From NCBI RefSeq assembly GCF_963678635.1, contig NC_087062.1, forward strand, positions 57,552,129 through 57,616,128: a stretch of DNA of 64,000 nt, read 5' to 3'. The DNA is from Symsagittifera roscoffensis. Its lineage: Eukaryota; Xenacoelomorpha; Acoela; Convolutidae. Of the stretch, positions 23,707 to 33,600 are shown piece after piece. Position numbers and translations under genes: made by a program. The notes below the pieces were generated by a model that was not told the DNA's origin, made no database searches, and saw only the letters and a list, made by a program, of their open reading frames with translations. How positions within the stretch are numbered: the first letter of the stretch is position 1; every line of letters starts with the position of its first letter.

Positions 23707-24223
23707 GCTTTTTCGAAAAATTCGCTTTCCCAAAAAACTACCCGTCAGATTTTCATAAAAGTGGTACCAATGGATTCAGTAGCGTTTCACCTACCTGCCT
23801 GCATGAAATTTAGGGCAATTTTTACCCTACCCCACCCCCTACGGTCTTAGAAAAGCTTCACAACTCGGTACTTTTTTCACTTTTTGCCCATTTTTTCGGA
23901 AATTTTCGATTTCCTCAAAAACTACCCGTCCAGATTTGGGATTAAGGGTTTAATCGATAGACCAGGTTGTAGGAAACTCCCATGCACAAGCGGCTGGTCC
24001 CTAATTTGCTTAGGGGAAGAGCTATAGACTTAGGAAAAGTCACTTTTTTGATTTTTTTGCCTATTTTTTCGGAAATTATCGATTTCCTCAAAAACTACCC
24101 ATCCAGATTTGGAATTAAGGGTTTAATCGATAGACCAGGTTGTAGGAAACTCCCCCGCACAAGCGGCTGGTCCTTAACTTGCCTAGGGGAAGAGCTATAG
24201 ACTTAGGAAAAGTCACTTTTTTG
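23707..24223. repeat. Three subterminal tandem units (~170 bp)
   Basis: Units two (from about 23,894) and three (from about 24,066) are nearly identical over some 155 bp, from TTTTTCGGAAATT to GACTTAGGAAAAGTCAC. The first is strongly diverged. The same unit occurs inverted near the right end of the same element (27,010-27,140), so it belongs to the element's terminal structure. Confidence 0.8.
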
Positions 24224-24250
24224 GCCTTTTTTCAAATCTTTCCGATATGC

Positions 24251-24601
24251 TTACAAAAAAAGTTGATGCAACTTAAAGCAGAAGTAAGTGTTATGTGCTG
24301 TTATGAACAATTGCCATGGAGTGATAAATTATGATTGAAAATGAATCAGTTAAATGTTATTCACGGCGTTTGTACCTAAAGTTTTTTTAGTCTGAAGAAG
24401 CTCATTCACTAGCACAGTTGTTCGAAGACGATCTTCTTGACAACGTGGTAGTAGAAAGTTGCGCTGCTGAGACGTTGCAAGAAAGTGTCGACAATTTATT
24501 TGCAGATCATACGGATAGCGAAGATTCCTAATATCGATCAAAAAATTATTTTGTATTTATTATTTTCTTTTGTTGTTGTATATATATGTATAATAAAGCT
24601 T
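24251..24601 (+). repeat. Direct repeat carrying a gene 3' end, copy 1
   Basis: About 350 bp from ACAAAAAAAGTTGATGCAAC to TATAATAAAGCT recurs at 24,953-25,299 with only a handful of substitutions. A shorter third piece (25,302-25,400) repeats the part from AGTGTCGACAATTTATTTGC onward. Confidence 0.9.
24391..24531 (+). pseudogene. Candidate terminal exon of a captured gene, copy 1
   Basis: A 46-codon open stretch follows a good acceptor (GTTTTTTTAG) and ends in TAA; AATAAA lies 61 bp on (24,592-24,597). It encodes an acidic tail beginning SEEAHSLAQLFEDD and ending ADHTDSEDS. The preceding sequence ends ...MQLKAE followed by GTAAGTG, a good donor at 24,284. The frame continues across this 107-bp putative intron. 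I do not recognise the protein. It looks like the 3' end of a gene picked up by the surrounding transposon, or the end of its own transposase. Confidence 0.45.
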
Positions 24602-24837
24602 ACAATGGAATCCGCTATGCTTACGTTTTCTCGCTTTTGCTTGGTGCTATTGACAATATTTAATTAATTCGAAAATTAAAGAGTCGTTAGAAAAATGAAA
24701 AATAATTTATTTCATTAATGTTAGCTGGTTTGTGAAACACACATTTCACTTAATTCTAGTGAATAATTATTCACATTGTTGAAGCATTGTGCATATGATT
24801 TTATTTCAAATATATTTAGCATGTAACCATGATTGAT

Positions 24838-24925
24838 ACGGTTTGCCTTGTCGCACTGTGAAAGGCCCGTTTAATTCACATTACGGTTGCCTTGTCGCAC
24901 TGTGAAAGGCTCGTTTAATTTTAGT
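24838..24925. repeat. 44-bp tandem duplication
   Basis: GCCTTGTCGCACTGTGAAAG followed by GCYCGTTTAATT occurs twice in a row, with one substitution and one indel. Located between the two gene-3'-end repeats. Confidence 0.85.
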
Positions 24926-24952
24926 CAATTTAGTTTTGATTCTACTCCTGAC

Positions 24953-25299
24953 AAAAAAAGTTGATGCAACTTAAAGCAGAAGTAAGTGTTATGTGCTGTT
25001 ATGAACAATTGCCATGGAGTGATAAATTTGGGTTGAAAATGAATCAGTTAAATGTTATTCACGGCGTTTGTACCCAAAGTTTTTTTAGTCTGAAGAAGCT
25101 CATTCACTAGCACAGTTGTTCGAAGACGATCTTCTTGACAACGTGGTAGTAGAAAGTTGCGCTGCTGAGACGTTGCAAGAAAGTGTCGACAATTTATTTG
25201 CAGATCATACGGATAGCGAAGATTCCTAATATTGATCAAAAAATTATTTTGTATTTATTAATTTCTTTTGTTGTTGTATATATATGTATAATAAAGCTA
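24953..25299 (+). repeat. Direct repeat carrying a gene 3' end, copy 2
   Basis: Second copy of the 350-bp repeat. It starts at the same base as copy 1 (ACAAAAAAAG) although the flanking sequence differs, so the repeat has a defined left border. Confidence 0.9.
25089..25229 (+). pseudogene. Candidate terminal exon of a captured gene, copy 2
   Basis: Same 46 codons, acceptor, stop and downstream AATAAA (25,290-25,295) as copy 1, with no change in the conceptual residues that I can see. The putative upstream donor is at 24,982. Preservation of the frame in both copies suggests recent duplication. Confidence 0.45.
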
Positions 25300-25380
25300 A
25301 GTGTCGACAATTTATTTGCAGATCATACGGATAGCGAAGATTCCTAATATTGATCAAAAAATTATTTTGTTTTATTATTT

Positions 25381-25555
25381 TCTTTTGTTGTTGTATATAT
25401 ATTGTTGCAAAATAAACCAGAGTCAAGTGAACCTATTTTGTGGAATTCTGCGCGTCAATGGCAGTTACCAAAAGGTCTAAGAGAAGAACAACTGCGTATT
25501 AACCTCATTAGTGAACGTTTAGTGTCTAACATTCAAACAACATAAATACCGGTGC
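25381..25555 (+). pseudogene. Stop-free, protein-like stretch, unidentified
   Basis: A plus-strand frame stays open for about 57 codons to a TAA at about 25,543. Its protein-like part runs NKPESSEPILWNSARQWQL then KGLREEQLRINLISERL. No ATG at the start. It lies inside the 3.7-kb TIR element, so it may be a worn coding remnant of that element. No family recognised. Confidence 0.35.
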
Positions 25556-25842
25556 ATTTTATGACTATCCCGAAGTGAACCATTGATCAATATACTTCAA
25601 TTTTAGTTGTCAAAAAGTGTCTTACAATATTCAGGAGGATTTCAATGTTTCCATGATTTTTAAATTATTTACCTGTAGAAATTCCCAATTTTTTTTCTGA
25701 TTGCATACAAATTGAACTGTCCAATGATTCAAAAAAATCTTATCTGCAATTTTGATGGTTTACGCTTCGATGACCAATCAGAGTCCTGAAAACAATATAA
25801 CACCAAGAAATAAAATTACTCTCACGCGGAAAGGCAGATTAG

Positions 25843-26166
25843 ATTGTCGAGGAAAACCAAAAAGTCGAGCAAATTACACTGAACACTATCGAAATTGTTA
25901 ATTTACGGAAATTCTTTCCAGATCTTGACTATTTTCACCTGTACAATGTCCAGACTTCAGGAACTTCGACAGTCAATTTAGTTGTTCAATCTCAAACTAG
26001 AAGAGCTGCAACCTCAGCTAGGAGAGAGAAGATGAATCCATTTGCAAGACCAACATCTTCAAAACATCACCAACTAGTCAAAACTGTTAACGTTGAAGAA
26101 ATACATTTAGTTCAAGTCACTATCAGAGTTCCTGTTCATTTAGCTGTAAATTTCAAAACTAATTGA
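25843..26166 (+). pseudogene. 107-codon open stretch without early ATG, unidentified
   Basis: Open from just after a TAG at 25,840 to TGA at 26,164, unusually long for such AT-rich DNA. Composition is protein-like: IEIVNLRKFFPDLDYFHLYN, then a basic segment (QTRRAATSARREKMNPFARP), then VEEIHLVQVTIRVPVHLAV. A possible acceptor (TTCTTTCCAG) sits at 25,920. No domain recognised. It shares the reading phase of the stretches before and after it. Probably part of the TIR element's former gene. Confidence 0.4.
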
Positions 26167-26313
26167 AACCAAAAAATAGGAACTCTTCTTCATTGGAAGA
26201 GGAATCAATTTTCTTGCTGAACCGAAATAAAGAAGCAAGCTTCGTGAATATTTAAAAGAATCTGTTTTATTCAGTTTATTCACTTTTTTTGATCTTGTGG
26301 GATTACTAGTTAA

Positions 26314-26553
26314 TCACATGTCGTAATTGAAAATTCAGAAATTCAAAAAAAAAATGCCAAAACAACACAAAGTGTGAATTCAACAGGTGAGAATTTACCA
26401 AGAGAGTTATTTGACGAAATCAGAACCGGAAACGTAGAAAAAAGTTTTTGGGATACAAATGACAGACAAAAACAAAGCAAGATATATATAATAAAATACA
26501 AACTAAACGTCAATCGGTCTGTGCAAAAAAAGCCGATTGGTATGCAGCTGTAA
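26314..26553 (+). pseudogene. 79-codon open stretch, unidentified
   Basis: The plus-strand frame is open from after a TAA to TAA at 26,551. It reads ENLPRELFDEIRTGNVEKSF, then WDTNDRQKQSKIYIIKYKLN. The Lys/Asn-rich but structured composition looks like real protein. Short further open pieces follow to about 26,705. Not identified; probably an eroded transposase or cargo gene of the surrounding element. Confidence 0.35.
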
Positions 26554-27275
26554 CTATCACTCTTGATACAAACAGGCAAAAAGTTTTTTCTGGTAAACAT
26601 GGAAATTAAAGAAACCACTGCTTAGAACAATGATTGCGACTTTGTAGACAATGATGGTATCGAACGGTCTTTATCTGACGAAAACATATCCTGAAAATTT
26701 TGTACTTCTGTTTCTCTTCCGTCTGGGCAACTTTGGAAAGCTGGAGAGACCTGTTTGATTATTTTAATATTGATTATTTTAAAATTGTTTTAAAATTTCA
26801 GGTTTCTCAAGTCGATAGCGCCCTTCCTACGCAAAAAAAGTGAAAGAGAAGCTTATGCATTCATTGGTAACGCTTTGGTAAAAAGTTTTCATGAGGGAAC
26901 TTTTCAAGTCCATAGGTGTTTCCCTAGACAATAGGGGCCCAGCTGGAAGCTGGAGAGACCTGTTTGGTTATTTCAGAAAAAACGTTATACAAATTTTTGA
27001 TGAAATCGAATTAGCTAGCGCTTTTTGTTTTATTGGGCAGGGGAGTTTCCTACAACCTGGTCTATCGATTAAACACTTAATCTCAAATCTGGATGGGTAG
27101 TTTTTGAAAAAATGGCCTAAAAACCGAAAAATTGACTATTCCTAAGTGTTGCCCGAAAATAATCAAACAGGTCTCTCCAGCTTTCAGCTGGGCCCCTAGT
27201 TTCATATCGTTTCTGATTGGTTAATACAGTGTCTGATGGTTCATACAGTGTCTGAATACGCGGTTGTCTAAATAC

Positions 27276-27550
27276 TGCTACGTAACCACCTAAAATAAAT
27301 ACTTATGTAATGTCTTTTAGACCGCATTGTTTCATTTTCCTCCTTTATTATGATAACTCCAATGAGAATAATATGGTAGTTTCATTGTTTCCTACCATGT
27401 TGCAATTTGTTTTAAAACAAAGCGGATCCACCTTGCTCGTTACAGGGACCCAACTATCTTACTTTTTTTTTTAGAAGTAATGGCCTGGGTATGTTCGGCA
27501 TAACGGGAAGATAAATAAAGGTTGGAATGCAACGTTCGGGCCTTGAGGGC
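27276..27550 (+). promoter_or_regulatory. Upstream region of the ZIP9-like gene with short uORF
   Basis: A pyrimidine run ending TTTTTTTTTTAG at 27,474 could be a splice acceptor for a 5' untranslated exon or, if the organism trans-splices, for a spliced leader. Just after it an eight-codon upstream open frame (ATG 27,480 to TAA 27,503) precedes the main start. No TATA box is clear. Promoter assignment is by position only. Confidence 0.35.
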
Positions 27551-27679
27551 ATGGGTGCTCAGTCACTGCCGATTCCCAGTGATTCTTCTGCGTTTTCTGG
27601 CCTAATATATGCATCTTTTGGAATGTTTGTTGGGTGCTATCTGGCTGGTCTAATACCTCTCACTCTATCACTTTCAGAG
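27551..27679 (+). CDS. SLC39A9: ZIP9-like gene, exon 1 (start codon)
   Basis: ATG in the context GGGCATGGGT; 43 codons ending TCA GAG before GTATGT (phase 0). It encodes a short Ser-rich N-terminus and TM1 (about residues 15-40, ending IPLTLSLSE), which aligns with the start of vertebrate ZIP9. This is the first in-frame ATG that keeps TM1. Confidence 0.88.
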
Positions 27680-30600
27680 GTATGTTTTTCTCGATAATTA
27701 ACGAAATTGAACCAAGCGTAGAATATTCAAATTAAACTGTAGAGTAATAGTAACAAACACTGGATAGCATTATTTCATTGTTGATTTGGTATAAAAAACA
27801 TAGTTTTTAAATTCTTCAGGTCGTCTCGCCTTTTGTGCGATTGTTTGCTTGTCAATTTTTCAGTTTTTGTTCAGATCAATTAGAAATACCAGACGATTAA
27901 GATTACTTTCTACTGAGGTCAGTTTTCTCATATTATCACCTTTGCGATAAGCAATGGAATTGCAATCGGCTACAAGAATTATTTTTCCCGTAAGTAACCT
28001 CGTTCACAGACGTAACACGACAACTCGAATGAAAAGTCAACTCGTATAAATTAGCAATTATGACAACTCGCGAAACGCTATAACTCGCAATAAGCTTGTA
28101 AGATAATCCCCTAATTACCCCTAAACTAAGACCCGTAATCCCCAACTAATTATCAGTAAATTTTATTCTTGTTCTGTCGTTTTGGTCGCTTAACACCAAA
28201 AATTGAGTCCAAAACCTTGATTGCATTAATTATGTGATCATTTTGGTTTCTAAGTATGTTTCTACTCATACGAATAATGTTACAATTCACTACAAGTCAG
28301 TGCGGGAAACGAATTTTGATCTTTGAAGATGAAAAATTTAGTTCGATTTAATGAAAAAAGCGGGCTAACAACTTGGAGATGCTGAAAAAGACCCTGCAAA
28401 TCTCAAATATTCACACTTCATGATTTTTTGTGGAGAAAAAATTGGATCATTTACATTCAATGTTGCCTCATGTGTTGCCTTAAAAACTACCCTTTCAAAA
28501 CTGAGATGAAAATTTCAATCCAAAGAAGCGGTTGCGCGAATTCATTTTTATCATAGAAACAACTGAGATTTTGGGCAAAGTCCAATTTTTGAAATGAGGT
28601 ATTTCGTCCCGCATCACTATAACAAACTCAAAAATCATCTTCCACGTACCTCCATTTTTAGCTTGGCCCCAAATCTTTTTCGTCGAGACATGCTAAAATT
28701 TGGTATCACCTAGATTTTTGCAAAGTTTTTTTTTCTAATTTTTTTTCGTCCTTCGTTTTTCATGATTGTATTGTATCGCAAGTGGTGAAATTGCCTAGAT
28801 GAAACTGAATTGATTGAAAGAGCTTAGGTGAAATTGAATTGATTGAATAGTTTTTGAGTGAAGTTGGTTTTTTCAGTTATTTGTTCTTTGGTAACTTGAG
28901 ATCATCTGTAAAATACAAATAAAAAATACAGGCAGGTATAGCTAATGCTTAGTTTTCCAATAATACGTTTTACTGGAAGACTTTTTACAGTTTCCCACCC
29001 CCTGGTCAAATAACAAAATAAAGCTGTTCAAAAGTTGTTCACACGGCATTTTGTATTTAAGAAAAATTGTGAAAGTTTGCTCACCTATACACGCTGACAT
29101 TTTTTAACGCAGTTAAAGATAGAAAGTCATTTTAAATAGACTTTCTCTGATTGAATTTCAGAAAAATTAACGAGGGGACTGGAAAAGAGCCACGTTTTCT
29201 TCTTTCCGAGTAAGCTTTTGTCCAAGCTTTTCGGCGTGCCTGGCATATTTAGAAAAACTAACAATTAATGATGTTTTGTCTAGCCAGCGAACACTATCGA
29301 GTGCAGTCCGCAAGCCTCTTTTTTCTCGTCGTAATTACTGATTTTCCGCGCTACTGTGAATTTACAAAATGCTACTTATGTGCGGATGATGCGAAAATTT
29401 TTGCTATCAATAACGAAACCCAATTAGTGCAGAGCGACCTCGACAACATATCTTTGTGGTGCTTCGAAAAGTGGATGACTCTTAATGCGGGAAAATGCAA
29501 ACAGTTGAAATTCAGAGGATCGAGTGAGCTCTTCATGGGTCCTCATGATATAGAACAAGTCCCCGAGATCGTAGATCCTTGGTGTCGTGATTGATAAAGA
29601 GCCCAAGTGAATGGGTCAAGTGAGCGAAAAATGCCACAAAGCTTATGGAGTGCTAGCTATGATAAAGAGAAAATCCCTGAAGTTAACCTCCTAATGCAAG
29701 CTAGAAATCTACAAAAGTCTGATTCTGCCCATAATTGTTTATGCACCACCCTGTTGGCAGTCGAATATGACAGGAATTCGATGTCTGGAAAGAGTACAGA
29801 AGACAGCGTAACGTTGGATTACCGAACGCGGTGACTACTTGGAAGGTCTGAAGAAAGCAAATGTTCTTTCGCTGAGTTTTTACCTTCAGATCTCTGACTT
29901 ACTCATGATGTCCAAAATAGTTCGAAATAATTATGATATCAACTTACAAATCAAATTGACTCTCGAGCAGGCATCTGCCGCGACCAGACTTGCTCAGCGC
30001 ACAAGGTTCATAGTCCTCGTCCCGAAACGGAAACTTGCCGAAGCGAACTTCTGGATAAGAACTCCAAGACTTATTAAAAGAATTGAACAAGATTTCGACT
30101 TTTTCGAATTTTAAAATACTTTTGATGGTACTTCGACTCGGGCTATTCAGAGATTGTATCAAGCACATGGAAACTTTAAACTGAATTAATGTGGAAAAAT
30201 ACCTTCAGACTCGCTTATCTGGTCTGTAAATTAATAATAATAATAATCATAATAATAATCAAATTACGTGCGCCGTTTGCGAGGGTTTTCAGCGACCAAT
30301 ATACCTCTGCAATGAGTTTCGTTTATATAGCCAACCAAAGGGTTGAAGACAAGGTTTTTCTCAAGTTTATGCATGAGGTTACAGCTAGAATCCCTTTAGA
30401 TTTCTCCAATAATTTTGCCAACCATGTCTACATTTGATCCCTGTTTTTTGTAGTTGTTACAGAGAAAACTACAAACATGAAATTTTTGTCCCTTCGGTTT
30501 AAAAAGTATCAACGTGCTCGTCTGTTATTGTATTTAAACTAATATTTAGGTTTTTTAAGGCTGGTACTCTGTATCCTTGTCATTAGCTCGACGGCTAGAT

Positions 30601-33600
30601 TTTATCATTTTAGAGCAAAACACGATCTATGTCAGTATTCGGTAGCGGTTTGCTGATTGGAACTGCTCTAGCAGTGATTTTACCGGAAGGTCTGAACATG
30701 GTTCAGAACAACCATTCACACCTGGACTGCTTACACATCCCCCATACAGAGTCTAAGGAGTTTCACGATGTCCCCAGGATCCAAGAGGAAGTTCTATCCA
30801 GTTCGTTGTGAAGTGTTCATATATATTTTTCGGCAGAAGTATAATTTCGACTATTGTATTTGCATGGCATTGCAACAATTAACTTCAAAGAGTTGACTTG
30901 TTTGAATTAGGAAATTGTACTAAAAACTTTTTGAAACATGTTGCAATATTATTACTCTTGCAGAAGCAGGTGCCTTGTAATCAGCAACTAGACTTTTTTC
31001 CGTAAAAATGGTTTTTTTACAGGTTTTCAACTTGCTTTTTATTGAATATTATCAACTTTCAGGTTCCTTTGCACTTGGAGTAGAGGTAACGCCGTCGCCT
31101 TTGCATCTCAAGGTCAGGGGTTTGAATCCCGACCGGACGTTGTTTTTTTAATATTTATGCAATTGAAAAACTTTTTACGGTAAAAATTGATTTGTTGGCC
31201 TTTAGTTTATCTGCTGAAGTTTTGTCGGCTTAGTTGCCACATCACGGATTGTGTTGTAAGCCAATATCATGGTAGTTGCAAGTGTTGTTCCTTGTAGTTT
31301 CAGGGGGGCTGGAATCTTTTGAAACATTTATAAAGTTAACTTTTTTTCAACTGGTGCCTACTCGAAAATGGTCGGCTTTGTTTCCGCTTTGTAAGTTTTT
31401 TCCGTTGCTAATTTAAAATTCAAATGCCGTGCTTGGCATGTTTGCCTAGAGTTCCTGCTTTATAAAAACAGGTGTTAGGAAAGTATATGGGATCGGTTTT
31501 TTAAATATTTATTTATGACGCTTTGAAAAATTGTTTCGCTTCTTGCAAAAGTTTTAGTTGTACTCAAAGTATTCTAGTTTTTCGAGAAAAAAACGGTATC
31601 AATTGAAAGACCGCCTACTGTCATGCGTGCCGGCAAACTCACTAGTCTCTTTGCACTTGCGATAAGCAAGGGTATTGCAATCCGGTGCAAAACTTTTTTT
31701 TCCCGTAAACAAGTTTTCACAGGATTCATCGACTCCTGTTGGTACCTTGGTTCATAACAAATTCAAATTTTTTACAGTCTCCTGCTCAGTTAGCCTGGAG
31801 GTAACGAATATGCTTGGGAAATATACGCTTGGGAATTATACTCAAAACTTGGCCTATTGTTTGTCTGCTTATCTTTAGTCAGCTTAGTTGCCAGCTCTAA
31901 GAATCATTTATTTTTGGCGCAAACTTTTTTCACTGTAGTTGTTTCAAGTGTTTCAGTAATTAAAAAGTTCGACCGAATCGAAATTTGCTGTTCATGGGTT
32001 GAAATTTCACCAACGCGATTCTTAAAAAAGAAATTTTTGTTCAATTTTTTTCGTCTTCTTTTTTGACCTAATCGGTTTCGGCTTTTTTTAATATCTACTT
32101 AGTGGTCCCTTATTGCATCGTTTGATGATCGAAAATTTTTTTTCTTTGCGTGTCTGTTCTTAGGGGAAGGGGGACTTCTGTTCTGAGAGGAAGGGGAACT
32201 TTTTTAGCCTTAGGGGCTTGGCTTCTGCTGGGCTTTTTTTTCTGTTTTGTTACCGCTTGGTAAGTTTTTTTCCGATGCTTATTTTGTCCTCTTTTTTCTC
32301 AGCCTGTTTTTTTTTTCAAAATTGTCTTCATTGATTTTGATAGAGTTCTTGTATGTATAGTTATAAAACACTGATATTACTTTTTTGTTGATGATTTTTC
32401 GTCTTTCGATTCAGCTCTTGGATTAGTTTCCGAATTGTGTATAACCCTTGATTTCAGTACCTATATGCTTTTCGTGTATGCTTTTTAGGCAGTATATGTG
32501 TATGTTTCAGGAAGATATCGCCGAACAATTTTGGTTGATTTTCAGCTAATTGGCTGTCGGCTTTAATTCTGTAGGCTTATTTACCTAACATTTTGTTTCA
32601 TACAAATTTTCGATATGCTTTTTGAGATGGTTAAAATTTTGGCCCTAAATTCAAATTTTGAATGCTCAAATTCAACCCCATTTGGAACTTTTTAATTGTT
32701 TTTATAAAAACGTGATAATAAAAAAAATGATTTTCATTTTTGTTTTTGTTTTTTGTACGGTTACAACTAACGAAGTCCTCTTTGTCAGCTTTTGAGTGTC
32801 TTGCTGTTTTAGTCCTATGATTGTTGTAGCACAAGTCGTGTGAATCTTAGCTGTACCTCGGTGTTTACTTTACCTCTCTGTCGTTTTAAAATTGGCCACG
32901 CCCTATTGTTTTAGTATTAAGTTATGGACTTCAAACTAGTCAAAGCTTTGAAGCTTTGACCGTTTATTGGAAAGCTTTAGTTTTTACTCGAAAACTACCG
33001 TGCCAATTCTCAGGCTAAGTATTCAATAGAGAAAACTGGATTCGGGAGTTTTCTCTTCTTCAGCGGATACGACCTGCTTTTTGCAGGAAAAAGTTATTGA
33101 TTTCGGAAAGTCAAGTTTATGAACTTGAACCATTTTTTAAAAGAAATTTTTGTGTTTAAAAAAATGCCCTATCAAATCTGAGATGAAATATTCATTTGAA
33201 AAAGCTGATTGCGAGAATTATTACTGCAGAAGTGGTGACTCTTTAATTTTCTGTACGAGAAAAGTCATTGGAAAAATTTCAGTATCTTCCACTTATTTTA
33301 GCAGAAAAACAGCCGAGATTTCGGGTAAAGTCCCATTTTTGAAATAACGCACTTCGTCCCGCATCAGTATAACAAATTCAAAAAATATCAATCATGTACC
33401 TCCAGCTTTAGCTGGTTCCCTACTTGTCTTTAATCGAGACATACAAAAGTTTTGACTCACATAGTTTTTTTCAACATTTTTTTCAAGACATTTTTTTTAT
33501 GTTTGTGATGTATCGCAAGTAGTGCGAAGCTCTGCTTGGCCTCTGTGTTGGAATATGTTGAGCAAGATGGATTTGTTCTACGTTTCAGAAGGAAAGGAAG

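Larger units (their letters stand above)
23549..27275. mobile_element. Composite 3.7-kb TIR element
   Basis: The left end carries TATTTAGACAACCGCGTATT and CAGACACTG...TTAACCAATCAGAA. The right end (27,211-27,275) carries the exact complement of these blocks, interrupted by an internal duplication of about 24 bp. Subterminal repeats face inward from both ends: units with AACTACCCGTCCAGATTTG...TTTAATCGATAGACCAGG near 23,730, 23,900 and 24,070, and an inverted unit at 27,010-27,140. A further hairpin with GGCCCAGCTGGAAGCTGG sits at 26,936-27,199. The element ends about 275 bp before the ZIP9 start codon. Superfamily unknown; no target duplication is clear. Confidence 0.75.
27680..30613 (+). other. 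ZIP9 intron 1 with repeats
   Basis: GTATGT...TTTTAG. It contains a repeat copy near 27,945 (GATAAGCAATGGAATTGCAA, matching 31,658), a dispersed 330-bp repeat (28,480-28,800), a LINE fragment (29,268-30,190) and an AAT-rich tail (30,228-30,262). No other gene seen. Confidence 0.8.
30801..33588 (+). other. ZIP9 intron 2 with SINE-like repeats
   Basis: Ends CGTTTCAG. It holds two copies of a tRNA-derived repeat family (30,955-31,300 and 31,655-31,910) and a dispersed 330-bp repeat (33,165-33,525) that ends only about 60 bp before exon 3. The stretch 31,910-33,150 shows T-rich sequence with nothing recognisable. Confidence 0.75.

Noticed and set aside
24350-24541. Minus-strand 63-residue open frame, repeated at 25,048-25,239
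   Set aside because: It is the shadow of the plus-strand candidate exon, which has splice sites, a stop and AATAAA. The minus frame has no supporting signal.
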